A stretch of DNA of 64,000 nucleotides, taken from contig NC_087068.1 of the NCBI RefSeq assembly GCF_963678635.1, forward strand, positions 33,613,436-33,677,435, given 5' to 3'. Origin of the DNA: Symsagittifera roscoffensis. Taxonomy: Eukaryota; Xenacoelomorpha; Acoela; Convolutidae. A program made the position numbers and the translations under genes. Position 1 is the first letter of the stretch. Every line of letters begins with the position of its first letter. Shown here one piece after another: positions 45,548-54,453 of the stretch. The notes beneath the pieces were generated by a model. It worked only from the letters and a program-made list of their open reading frames with translations, was not told the DNA's origin and made no database searches.

Positions 45548-45828
45548 TTGAGTAGTTGGTTTTCTATTTTCGAGCTAGAAAGAGATTTAGTAGTTTTTAC
45601 CAGCTTGTTATTTGTACATTCATTGAACCACAGCTTCTATATACAAATGGAGATGAAAACCTGTTTTGCGATATTTACGGCAGCTTTTGCAGCTTGGTGC
45701 AAGTATCAGGGAGTATTTCAATTTATCACCCAGAAGAAAAAAATGAGCGGAAAGTAAAATTTGTGTGTTTTATCGAAACACATCCAAACTTAAAACAAAA
45801 CAAGGATAGCCGTTTACTGTGCAAGTAG
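45548..45828 (+). CDS. Two overlapping small ORFs, doubtful
   Basis: Two plus-strand frames of 69 and 90 codons overlap here. The longer (45556) includes L-L-Y-T-N-G-D-E-N-L-F-C-D-I-Y-G and a Lys-rich tail. No domain, promoter or splice site supports either. Confidence 0.15.
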
Positions 45829-45829
45829 C

Positions 45830-46770
45830 TCCGAATGTTCCGACCACAGTCTTAAAAAATACATAATGTTTTTTTTTTCAAAATGGTGTCGTTTTTTTTC
45901 CTGCATGTTGTGATAAAAGATCTGAACGAACAAAAAAGAACCTGGACATATTTGAGAGTCATAGCAGAAAAAGTTCAGTTGAAGAACAGTTTTTGAAGAA
46001 AAATGACAAAAAAACGAAAAAAAAATGAAAAAAGTTTCAAAAGTTTTTTTTTAATTTTTGCGGAAAATTTTTGAGTTTTCAAGTTTTTGATTCCCAAAAT
46101 TGCGCTAAAAAACTCCAAAAAGTACATTTATTTGAGTTAACTAAGTATTTAGGTTTAAAATTTAAATTAAGCTTAATTAAGCTATCGAAAGCCTACACGG
46201 CTGATTAGCTCAAAACTAGACCTTACTCTTACTAATTAGCTCAAAATTAGACCAAAAATATAAAATATCAAACCGGTTTTTTTCGACATTGTGAAAAAAG
46301 TTTTGAAAATTTTGAGTTTCGTTCGAATCTCGATCAAAAAAGTTTTAATATGATATATCACTCAACCTTGTGCAATTATTGTTTGTGGCAGCTGATTTTG
46401 CGTGCAAAACAGAAAGAAAAAAACTAAAAAAAAAAACAACCGAATACAAAGTTCTTACCCATTTTCAATGGTCGGAGCAACAACGGCAGAAATTTTTCTT
46501 GAGGATAAGGCAGGATGCTTTCAACCACAGATTTTAATGTTTGCAAATAGTTTTTGTTCAAACTAATTAAACATAATTAGGCAAAACCTATAAATTAATC
46601 AAAGGACGTGAGATTATAAAAACTGGAATGAAACTCAATCATTCCCAGTGTTTTTTCTCTAATTAGCAATCAAGATAGCTAAGAAAAATATAATCGAAGA
46701 AAATCAACCTGAAGAAAACTAAGAAAACCGCAATTTCACAAGAAGAAAGCCAGGAAACCAAAAAAACCAT
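45830..46770. other. AT-rich intergenic stretch
   Basis: No supported gene. Poly-A/T runs and short repeats of CTCAAAA(C/T)TAGACC (near 46210 and 46240) are the only structure seen. Confidence 0.4.
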
Positions 46771-46772
46771 AC

Positions 46773-47056
46773 AGAGATCTTATACTATTGAGATCATTTA
46801 TCCACGAGGAAAAATACCAACCTACGAGCTGTACAGATCATCACGGCGAACCGCTGTTGTGCCCCTGCTTAAGAACTACATAAAATTTTTTTGTTTATTT
46901 TTCTGGGAAGGGTAAAGCTGCCTCACCCTCAAGCAACAAAACACACTAGAGATCTTATACTATTAAGACTAGATATCCACGAGGAAAAATACCAACATAC
47001 GTGCTGTACAGATCATCACGGTGAACCGTTGTTGTGCCCCTGCTTAAGAACTACAT
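46773..47056. repeat. 109-bp direct repeat, 175-bp spacing
   Basis: AGAGATCTTATACTATT...CACGAGGAAAAATACCAAC...GTGCCCCTGCTTAAGAACTACAT occurs at 46773-46881 and again at 46948-47056, with few differences. A small inverted repeat (GGATGTTCCTCGA near 47101, TCGAACATCC near 47155) follows. Nature unknown. Confidence 0.8.
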
Positions 47057-47159
47057 GCAGTTTTTTGGTTATTTTCCTGGGTTTTTGGTTAACTTTTGTT
47101 CGGATGTTCCTCGAAAGATCGGATGCTCCTCGAGCATGAAAGGTCGCAGATTCCTCGAA

Positions 47160-48239
47160 CATCCGACCTTTCATTTGAGAAGCAGACTTGTCGAAAAAAG
47201 AAGAAGGGTGTAACGAGATGAGAATACATTTAATTTGTAATAGTTAGCTGAATTTTTAGGAAAATAAAAATACAAAAAACCTAATCTATTTAATTTAAAT
47301 AGAAATCATTTGGATCTATGGTTTTTTTTGCCTCTACTCTATCATTTCGAATTTAAGCAGCTGTCGAAATGTGTCAATCATGATTGATTCTCATACTATT
47401 AATCTATTTTGTTGATGAAGTCGATGTTTAGTTTGTGGATTGCTTTTTTTGGGGAAAATTAGCTAAAGAGGGAAAAATCAAATGAAATAGATAGATATTT
47501 TTTATGTAAACTTTTGTCACTGAAAACAACCATTACAACTCTGAAAACAAGTTCCTACTTTTGCGCTTTAACCGTTTTTCTTCCCCCATCCACAATGTTT
47601 TATTTTCTCAATTTTTGTTGAAGTCTTTCAAATGTTATGACAAATTGGCCTGTGAAATAATTACGCAACTGCAAATACGTTCATAAATACATCGATCTCA
47701 TAAAATCGAAGAAACGCCAAAAAATTCCTAAAAACTGATGTTTACATCATATGGGGGACGGTAGAAGAGCCCCACCTCTAAAGAATACAAAGTGTTAATT
47801 TTTGTTAGGCTGGCACAGATTGTTCCGACACTAAAAATCAGAAAGGTTATAACCGTTTTGGCTCATCTACCGTTTGCCCCACCTGAAGTATAACTTTACA
47901 GATTAATCCTTGGTTTTACGAAAATGTATTGGAGAAATTGATGATTAACGAAGTAATTTATTGGGCTTTCTTCCAGTTTCCCACCTCTTTCAAAAAACCC
48001 TTTCAAGGTTACAATTAGCAACTGTTGAAGCTTTTTGATGTCATAAAAACAGCGGGCTTTTCAGAAAGCGTTTTGATGTCATAAAACATGACGACGTGAA
48101 CAAATTAACAGGTTCGCACAATTTTCCTACTTGAAAACTATCGTGTTAACCATTATTAGAAAAGGGCGGGAAACGGGAAAAGAGCCCATATGAAAACAGG
48201 GGGAGGGGGAGGGGAGGAGACTGGGAAACAGCTTTTAAC
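47160..48239. other. Intergenic stretch and possible unseen LTR start
   Basis: No coding sequence is supported. A GA-rich run (GGGGGAGGGGGAGGGGAGGAG) lies at about 48200. The 5' LTR of the younger element probably starts somewhere here, but without its 3' LTR in the window the boundary cannot be fixed. Confidence 0.4.
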
Positions 48240-48662
48240 TTACAAACCAACTGGAACCTGATCTAAACTACATTTTATGATTGGATAATTTAGATATTTT
48301 ACCAATGTAAAGTATTTAATATTAACCAATCATGATCCATCTAACTAACAACCCACTTATTTGTAAGTGCTGAAGTTACTTGTAATTTCAGCACCAGAGA
48401 GATTTGAATTTAACTTAGAAATTAGTTGGACTCTCCCGAGCACTTCAGCAGCCGCAATAAACCAGTATACCCTAGATCTATTGAGCCTAGCAGAGACTAG
48501 TTAAACAACCTGAGACTAGATAGTATAAGAGTAAGATTAGGATCGGTATTAGACTAAGAAGTTGCACGAATCTATCCGGCCGAAAATAAGATAGCGTGAC
48601 GAGCAGACGGTGTACCCTATCCGAAATTACTCTATGAGTTATACACTCCAGTCCTAACTCAT
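48240..48662 (+). repeat. 5' LTR (visible 3' portion) of the younger element
   Basis: Aligns with the old LTRs from the ACTGGAACCTGAT region onward, including CTTATTTGTA, TTTCAGCACCAGA, GCACGAATCTATCCGGCCGAA and the ending AACTCA. The upstream limit is not determined because U3 has diverged. Confidence 0.65.
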
Positions 48663-48664
48663 CT

Positions 48665-48682
48665 GGTGCGACCATAAGTCTC
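48665..48682 (+). other. Putative primer-binding site
   Basis: TGGTGCGACC starts two bases after the LTR end. TGG pairs with the tRNA CCA end. The match downstream to the old copy (ATAAGTCTCGAACAAGACCTTAA) is strong, marking the start of the conserved leader. The tRNA is not identified. Confidence 0.45.
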
Positions 48683-48748
48683 GAACAAGACCTTAATAGC
48701 TTAGAATTAACCAAAATAGATTAGAAATTAGACAAAAACATTTACAAA

Positions 48749-48982
48749 ATGTTATACGACAATAATTTAATCGAAATGTCTCTACGACTCAATAGATCAG
48801 AGCCAAAATTCCGAACCATAACAGAATTACCCGGAATTGGAAGAAGACCTCGAACCAGAGACGACATACGACAAAGTAGAAACTTGCCATATAGCTATAT
48901 GATAGTTAGGCAAAAACCAGAACAAACTTTTATATTTAGAATACTACTAGCAATGAATTTAGATTTTCATTTGCAAACCTAA
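48749..48982 (+). CDS. Leader ORF, 77 codons (younger element)
   Basis: ATG at 48749 is the first in the element after the primer-binding site. The protein is basic, with an Arg-rich centre (G-I-G-R-R-P-R-T-R-D-D-I-R) and a hydrophobic C-terminus (F-I-F-R-I-L-L-A-M-N). It is homologous to the old copy's ORF at 28261, which is also intact. Elements of this class usually have gag as the first ORF, so a conserved small gene here is unusual. It could act like the accessory or regulatory proteins of complex retroviruses, or be a leader peptide controlling downstream translation. Both are guesses. Confidence 0.55.
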   Translation: MLYDNNLIEMSLRLNRSEPKFRTITELPGIGRRPRTRDDIRQSRNLPYSYMIVRQKPEQTFIFRILLAMNLDFHLQT

Positions 48983-49915
48983 AATTTTGAAGTCAATCTT
49001 CAAAATCATTTCAGGCGCTAAACAAAATTATTAATATACAATAACGATTGATAAAAAGATCTAAGATCGTTTTCCTAAAACTCTGCAGTAATATACAAAA
49101 CATGTTTGAAAAATATTTATTGAAAAATAAAAAATAAAAATTAGTAGCACGACAATAAATGGTTAGTAATCATAAATCATCCTGTTGTTCCAGCTTCATC
49201 ACCTAAAACATAACAGCAATCATAAACCCACTAATATCATCAAAACACTAAATCTTTCCTTTACACACATTTAAAATTTTATTAAAACTTAAACTCACTT
49301 AATTTTAAAACCAGATCATCAAGGCTTATCCTTGGATCTTAAATCATTTTCTACTTAATTAAATTTCAAATTTGATCATCAAGGCTTATCCTTGGATCAA
49401 ACAGAACAACTTTGTTCTCCCCCACCCACTTAATTAGTGTCTAACGACCTCAAACGTCGATTCACTACCCAACCCTTTCTAAAGACCTAAGACTAATAGA
49501 AATTTTTAAACAAAACTAATCATTCAAATTAGGATAAACAGTGAAGAACTTCGGTTATTCATCCTTCACTTGACCCCCCCTCTTACCAGACCCAGGATAA
49601 ATCTTAGACTTAGTAAGTTTAAAATAGTATCTAACGAACTACTCGCGTTCTAATTATACCTGAACCTTGTGGATCGATTTACTATTCTCCAACCCTTGAA
49701 CACAATCACTACCCCTAAGTAAGATTAAGTAAGTTAACACCTTAACTTATACTAGCCACGAGAAAGTAAAAAATCATTCTTCGGAATCGATATACTTTTC
49801 TCTCCAACCCTGAACAAATAGACCCAGGTTAAGCTAACCAAAAAATCGTAAGAACTAACAGTTTAGGAAAATAGAAATCATTTAACAACCTTTTGCATCC
49901 GTCATCCTAAACCTT
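48983..49915 (+). other. Conserved untranslated leader
   Basis: More than 900 bp with no useful frame but with blocks nearly identical to 28.5-29.45 kb of the old copy: CTAACGACCTCAAACGTCG near 49441, TTATTCATCCTTCACTTGA near 49555, TCTAATTATACCTGAAC near 49647, and CACGAGAAAGTAAAAAATC near 49757. Non-coding conservation between diverged copies suggests packaging, dimerisation or translation control. Confidence 0.6.
49314..49398 (+). other. Twin GATC-CAAGG hairpins in the leader
   Basis: 49314-49338 and 49374-49398 are the same hairpin: GATC, two bulged bases, CAAGG, loop CTTAT, CCTTG, GATC. Stem of nine pairs each, 60 nt apart. Counterparts exist in the old copy at 28833 and 28898. Confidence 0.7.
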
Positions 49916-50383
49916 ATGTCATTTAAAAACCTAGGAAATAAACAAACAATCGTTTTACACAATTGTGAAATAGATAACAAAAAATACGACCTTGTAATCA
50001 CACCTCATACACAAACAGTTGGATACATTCGAACAAAACGACAAACACTAAAAAGAAAAATAATAACGAAACAAAGACAAATAACACGAAAAAGATTTTC
50101 AAAAAATCGAAACGCATTTTCAGAATCAGAAACCAACAGTTTAGACGAACTTTACAAACTAAAAGAATCAATAGATAAAAATTGCCCACTTCACGACCAA
50201 TTATATTTTTCTGACTCAGAAACAACTTCAAATTCATCAAAAAGAGGAAAAAGAAGAATAAAAAAGCAGTATAAACACAAACCAGTACATTTATACAATT
50301 GGAATCAACCAATTCGACACATTAATAATTACATATTAACAGTCATCGAACGAAAAAATGAGCTCAACGCACACCCCAGGTGA
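49916..50383 (+). CDS. Basic ORF upstream of gag, 155 codons
   Basis: ATG at 49916 opens a frame rich in Lys and Arg (K-R-Q-T-L-K-R-K-I-I-T-K-Q-R-Q near residue 41; K-R-G-K-R-R-I-K-K near 112), separated by acidic Ser-rich patches (S-E-S-E-T, S-D-S-E-T). It overlaps the start of Gag at 50358 by 26 bp in the +1-related frame. Homologous sequence lies at 29455 in the old element. It may be a separate nucleic-acid-binding protein or an N-terminal extension fused to Gag by frameshifting; no known domain. Confidence 0.5.
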   Translation: MSFKNLGNKQTIVLHNCEIDNKKYDLVITPHTQTVGYIRTKRQTLKRKIITKQRQITRKRFSKNRNAFSESETNSLDELYKLKESIDKNCPLHDQLYFSDSETTSNSSKRGKRRIKKQYKHKPVHLYNWNQPIRHINNYILTVIERKNELNAHPR

Positions 50384-51875
50384 CGAAACCCCAGATGATG
50401 ATGAAATCTTGCCTTTTATAGTAGATGCAACCACTGATAGAGGACAGCATATATTTTGCAAAAATTTACTATTAAATTTATTTGAACCCGGAATCAGTCC
50501 ATGTAAAACAGAGTTTCCAGATGTAAAAATCAAAAGACAAATCATAGACCACTACTTAAAAGATATATGCAACAAAACACAACAGTATGGAATCTACTCC
50601 ATAGAATTCACCTCACCAAACCATAATCATAGAAAATATACAATTCAAACAGACGATCTTGATTTAGAATTTTCAAAAGTTTTTTCAGAATATATAAAAA
50701 GCATCCAATATCATAACTCACAAAGAGCAAACTCCATATTCACCAATGAAGTTTTCGCAATAATATATAGTTATATTTCGATATTAGAAAATGAAATCCC
50801 AATAACAAATGTCTCACCGACAGAAACATCTAAACATTTAAGAGTACGACATGAAATCACACTACTCTCTAGTTATTTAAACATCATTAAAGAAAATTTC
50901 ACGAAAGACGACGTTTCACAACATACAAAACACGATCTACAAAAAATTTTGGCATGGTTCATAATAGATTATTTCACACACAATATTGATTTAATTGCAC
51001 AAGCAAGAAAAAATTTTAGACCCCAAAACTCGAACGATGATACCGCTATCACAGAACAATCAGATTATGTTTGGGACCCCGAATGGTCTCATCCCGCATT
51101 TATAAGCTTCCCACAATCAATCTCAAGTCAAGCAATAAGTACGATATCTTACATAAGAGATTATGTAAAAGTAATACCATTCACCATTGATGCAACACCA
51201 TTAAACTATAATACATTTTTGCCCGATACACAAAATAATAGTTTAAACTCTACAGTCATACACAACGAAAACCTCAATGGAACTAGGAATCTTACTCAAC
51301 AAGATATCCAGACACCATCACACTTCATAAATGAAGAAATTGTACACACAACAACTACACAACAAAGTATTTCACCAATACGCCCAAATTTAACAACACC
51401 AAGAAATACAAATCCTTCACAAACACAGGTAACCTTACAATCAACCGTTAAACCTTCGGTTGCCCCTAAATATTCACATATGGATTACCAAACATACAGA
51501 CCCATGACAAAACCATCAAAAACACGCAAAACATTCACTAGAAACAACTTTGCAGACCATAATTATAATTATACACATCCATCAAAAACATATAATCAAC
51601 CACAAAGAAATTTTAACCAATATACAAGATCTCGAAATTGGGATAACCCAATGACCCAACCTAATTCAATAAATTTCCAAACAAATCCTCCACAGGATCA
51701 CAGTGAAAATTACCCATTTTTTCAACAAAATAAAAATAAAAAACAGACATCTTATCAAATGGATTATTTATCCTCAGATCAAAAACACGCAAAACATTCA
51801 CTAGAAACAACTTTGCAGACCATAATTATAATTATACACATTATAATTATACACAAGATCTCGAAATTGGGATAA
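50358..51875 (+). CDS. gag: Gag N-terminal part, frame broken by a duplication
   Basis: 505 codons from an ATG inside the end of the preceding ORF. The first 300 residues are probably the matrix-like part, mostly helical and charged in appearance, but not matched to a known fold. From residue about 370 it is Thr/Asn/Gln/Pro-rich. The true frame holds to about 51779; the last 30 codons (poly-Ile) are a duplicate of upstream sequence read in the wrong frame. The natural continuation is the segment beginning about 52009 in ORF 51880-54453. Structural protein of the particle. Confidence 0.7.
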   Translation: MSSTHTPGDETPDDDEILPFIVDATTDRGQHIFCKNLLLNLFEPGISPCKTEFPDVKIKRQIIDHYLKDICNKTQQYGIYSIEFTSPNHNHRKYTIQTDDLDLEFSKVFSEYIKSIQYHNSQRANSIFTNEVFAIIYSYISILENEIPITNVSPTETSKHLRVRHEITLLSSYLNIIKENFTKDDVSQHTKHDLQKILAWFIIDYFTHNIDLIAQARKNFRPQNSNDDTAITEQSDYVWDPEWSHPAFISFPQSISSQAISTISYIRDYVKVIPFTIDATPLNYNTFLPDTQNNSLNSTVIHNENLNGTRNLTQQDIQTPSHFINEEIVHTTTTQQSISPIRPNLTTPRNTNPSQTQVTLQSTVKPSVAPKYSHMDYQTYRPMTKPSKTRKTFTRNNFADHNYNYTHPSKTYNQPQRNFNQYTRSRNWDNPMTQPNSINFQTNPPQDHSENYPFFQQNKNKKQTSYQMDYLSSDQKHAKHSLETTLQTIIIIIHIIIIHKISKLG

Positions 51876-52008
51876 CCCAATGACCCAACCTAATTCAATA
51901 AATTTCCAAACAAATCCTCCACAGGATCACAGTGAAAATTACCCATTTTTTCAACAAAATAAAAATAAAAAACAGACATCTTATCAAATGGATTATTTAT
52001 CCTCAGAT
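51516..52008 (+). repeat. Partial tandem duplication within gag (+229 bp)
   Basis: 51516-51779 is repeated at 51779-52008 with 34 bp missing from the second unit, giving a net gain of 229 bp (1 mod 3). Unit landmarks are AAAAACACGCAAAACATTC (51518, 51781) and TTATTTATCCTCAGAT (ending 51779, 52008). The old element has no such repeat. Confidence 0.9.
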
Positions 52009-54453
52009 GATGATTTCTTACAACCAGATATATTTGCACCAAATACTCAAGAATATCGTAGACAAGGAATACAGAAAACACGTACAAATCATAGAAATTT
52101 TTCTCCACAACCAATAGATGCACAACATCAACAACCAATTCAACAACAAAATCTAATTAATACACAATCTTTTCAACCAATTCAACAACAAAATCCAATG
52201 ACTACACACTCGTATCAACCATCACAAATGCAAAATGAAATACCACTCCCATATTATCTCCAACAACATGAAATAACAAGAAACCAACTTTCAAATTTTT
52301 CTCAAATGCCAAATGCAGCAGAATCATTACAAATGACAATGAATCCATACCTTATGGGTGGATCATCAATAACATCAAACAAACCTTTAATGGTTTTCAC
52401 AGGAACAGACCCTGAATACTCTGTAGAAGATTATTTAAATGCAGTAACAGCAAACCTGATTTTAAATATTGGACCTGAACCAATTAATACGCCACTACAT
52501 CAAAACTGGATACATCGACGCACAGCGTTAATACAAACAACCTTAGATGGCGCAGCCCAAAAATGGTTTTCAGTACTACCTCTAGAAATAAAATCAAACT
52601 GGAAAAGGTTTACACAGGAATTTTCAAAAATGTTTGACTCCGAAAGAAACAAACAACAACAAAGAGTTTTATGTAATGAAATTCGCAGATTACCAAACGA
52701 AACCATCAAGCAATTAGCAGTACGAATCGAAACACTAGTTCGAAAAGCATATTCACTAAATACACACGACTATAAAAACACAAAGATGACAGAAATCTTA
52801 ATGATGACCTTAACACCACAATTAAGGAAAATAGCAATAAAAAAGAGAGCATCCCATCCTTCTTCAATTCGAGAACCCGATTTAGATTTTCGAAAACTAG
52901 TAGACAAATTAGAACAAGCAGAAATCACGATGAAACTAGAAGAAACGGAAAATCTGAAATTACAATACGTTAACAGAATTGAAACGACTCCCACTAATAT
53001 TAATAATATACAGGAATCAGAGACAGACCTCGTTGAAAAAATCACTGAACTACTCAATATTTACGAAAAGAACCCAAACTTTAAAGGCAAACCATCTTTC
53101 AAAAAATGGTGTAATTATTGCCGACGATACGGACATAGTATTTCCGAATGTAGACAAAAACAGCAAGACAATCAAAATAAACCTCAAAAATATAAAGAAC
53201 CAAATAAATCATTCTATCAATACATGAAAAAAGATCAAAATCTACCGAACAAAACAGTCTACAGCAACAACAGTTCAGGAAAACCACTCCCGAACAATAC
53301 AAATTATACAAGAAATCAATCACCATATAACTCAAGTTATAGAGGAAGATCACCAGAACGAAGAAACACGCATAATTCATCACAAAATCACTACAATAGA
53401 CCAAATAGTCGAAATAACTACTCCAGATCACATTCAAATACACAACGATTTGTTTCTAGATCTAATTCCCAATCAAGAAATAATTATTATCCAAACAATC
53501 AATCACGAAATTCATCATACAATAGGAATAGAAACTACTCAAATAATCGGAATAGAAGTTATTCAAACAACCGAAACCAGAATTACCCGAACAATCAATC
53601 AAGGAATAACTCATATAATAGATCGAACTATAACAGACCAAACAATAATTACCAAAACAGATCGCGAAATAATTCACAAAATCGACACTCAAGTTATAAT
53701 AATCGTTATAGAAATTATTCCCAATCACCACACCGGAATAATAATAACTATAATAATTCTAATAATCGCCACAGAAGTAGTACACCTAAACATCAAAGAC
53801 ATATTAATCAAGTACAATCTAATCCAGAAACAACATCAGACCCTCCAGGTATTGATGACACAGTAACTGATACGTTACAACTCAATCAAATAAACTGTAC
53901 ATCATCAGATTCAGAAAGTGATACAGAAAACACTCTTTCTATCAATATGATAAAAGTCGAAAATGACTACGAATCTGTCATATATGAACAACCTTTTTCA
54001 TCACACATATATGAAAATCAATCAGAATTTCTTCAAAATTATTACACTACACCCATAAATTCCACACCAACGACGCAAGAAACAAATGAGATTAACACTA
54101 CAAATCAAACCATTAAAAATATCAAAACAAAATGCTTGAATACAAACCACATTTATCAAAATATACAAAAAGAACAACCCAAAGAAAAATTTTGGACAAT
54201 ACCATTTCTCTTAGAAAGCCCAAGAAATAAAGAATTTCAACCACCAGACCTTGAAATAGATTTTTTAATTGATTCAGGAGCAGAATCAAACATAATAAAC
54301 ATCCCCACATGGAATGAAATAAAAACTTTACACCCAAAACTAACACCTCTTGAAACCTCCAGTAAGTTAGCAACAGCACAAGGATCAACATTGATAAACT
54401 ACGGAAAAATCCAATTATTTCTCCTCCCCACCAGAACATTGGAGCAAAGCTAA
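51880..54453 (+). CDS. gag: Gag capsid-nucleocapsid and start of protease
   Basis: 857 codons; the first 43 repeat the end of the upstream frame. A capsid-like region lies at about residues 160-360 (A-A-Q-K-W-F-S, E-I-R-R-L-P-N-E-T-I-K-Q-L-A-V-R). Then C411-x2-C414-x4-H419-x4-C424, a classical retroviral zinc knuckle. Residues 460-620 form an Asn/Arg/Ser/Tyr-rich tract likely to bind RNA. The retropepsin site D798-S-G-A follows, with G-S-T-L-I-N-Y-G after it. The frame ends at TAA 54451-54453 inside the protease domain; the same frame continues into pol. Confidence 0.85.
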   Translation: MTQPNSINFQTNPPQDHSENYPFFQQNKNKKQTSYQMDYLSSDDDFLQPDIFAPNTQEYRRQGIQKTRTNHRNFSPQPIDAQHQQPIQQQNLINTQSFQPIQQQNPMTTHSYQPSQMQNEIPLPYYLQQHEITRNQLSNFSQMPNAAESLQMTMNPYLMGGSSITSNKPLMVFTGTDPEYSVEDYLNAVTANLILNIGPEPINTPLHQNWIHRRTALIQTTLDGAAQKWFSVLPLEIKSNWKRFTQEFSKMFDSERNKQQQRVLCNEIRRLPNETIKQLAVRIETLVRKAYSLNTHDYKNTKMTEILMMTLTPQLRKIAIKKRASHPSSIREPDLDFRKLVDKLEQAEITMKLEETENLKLQYVNRIETTPTNINNIQESETDLVEKITELLNIYEKNPNFKGKPSFKKWCNYCRRYGHSISECRQKQQDNQNKPQKYKEPNKSFYQYMKKDQNLPNKTVYSNNSSGKPLPNNTNYTRNQSPYNSSYRGRSPERRNTHNSSQNHYNRPNSRNNYSRSHSNTQRFVSRSNSQSRNNYYPNNQSRNSSYNRNRNYSNNRNRSYSNNRNQNYPNNQSRNNSYNRSNYNRPNNNYQNRSRNNSQNRHSSYNNRYRNYSQSPHRNNNNYNNSNNRHRSSTPKHQRHINQVQSNPETTSDPPGIDDTVTDTLQLNQINCTSSDSESDTENTLSINMIKVENDYESVIYEQPFSSHIYENQSEFLQNYYTTPINSTPTTQETNEINTTNQTIKNIKTKCLNTNHIYQNIQKEQPKEKFWTIPFLLESPRNKEFQPPDLEIDFLIDSGAESNIINIPTWNEIKTLHPKLTPLETSSKLATAQGSTLINYGKIQLFLLPTRTLEQS

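Noticed and set aside
48665..48682. Naming the primer tRNA
   Set aside because: TGGTGCGACC fits the position of a primer-binding site, but I could not match it with confidence to a particular tRNA.
53099..53731. Long minus-strand ORFs over gag (Tyr/Cys/Phe-rich)
   Set aside because: They mirror the Asn/Arg/Ser-rich low-complexity coding strand and have no homologous frame in the old copy.
54451..54453. Programmed stop-codon read-through between gag-protease and pol
   Set aside because: The stop lies inside the protease domain and the old copy has a sense codon at the same place, so a private nonsense mutation is more likely.
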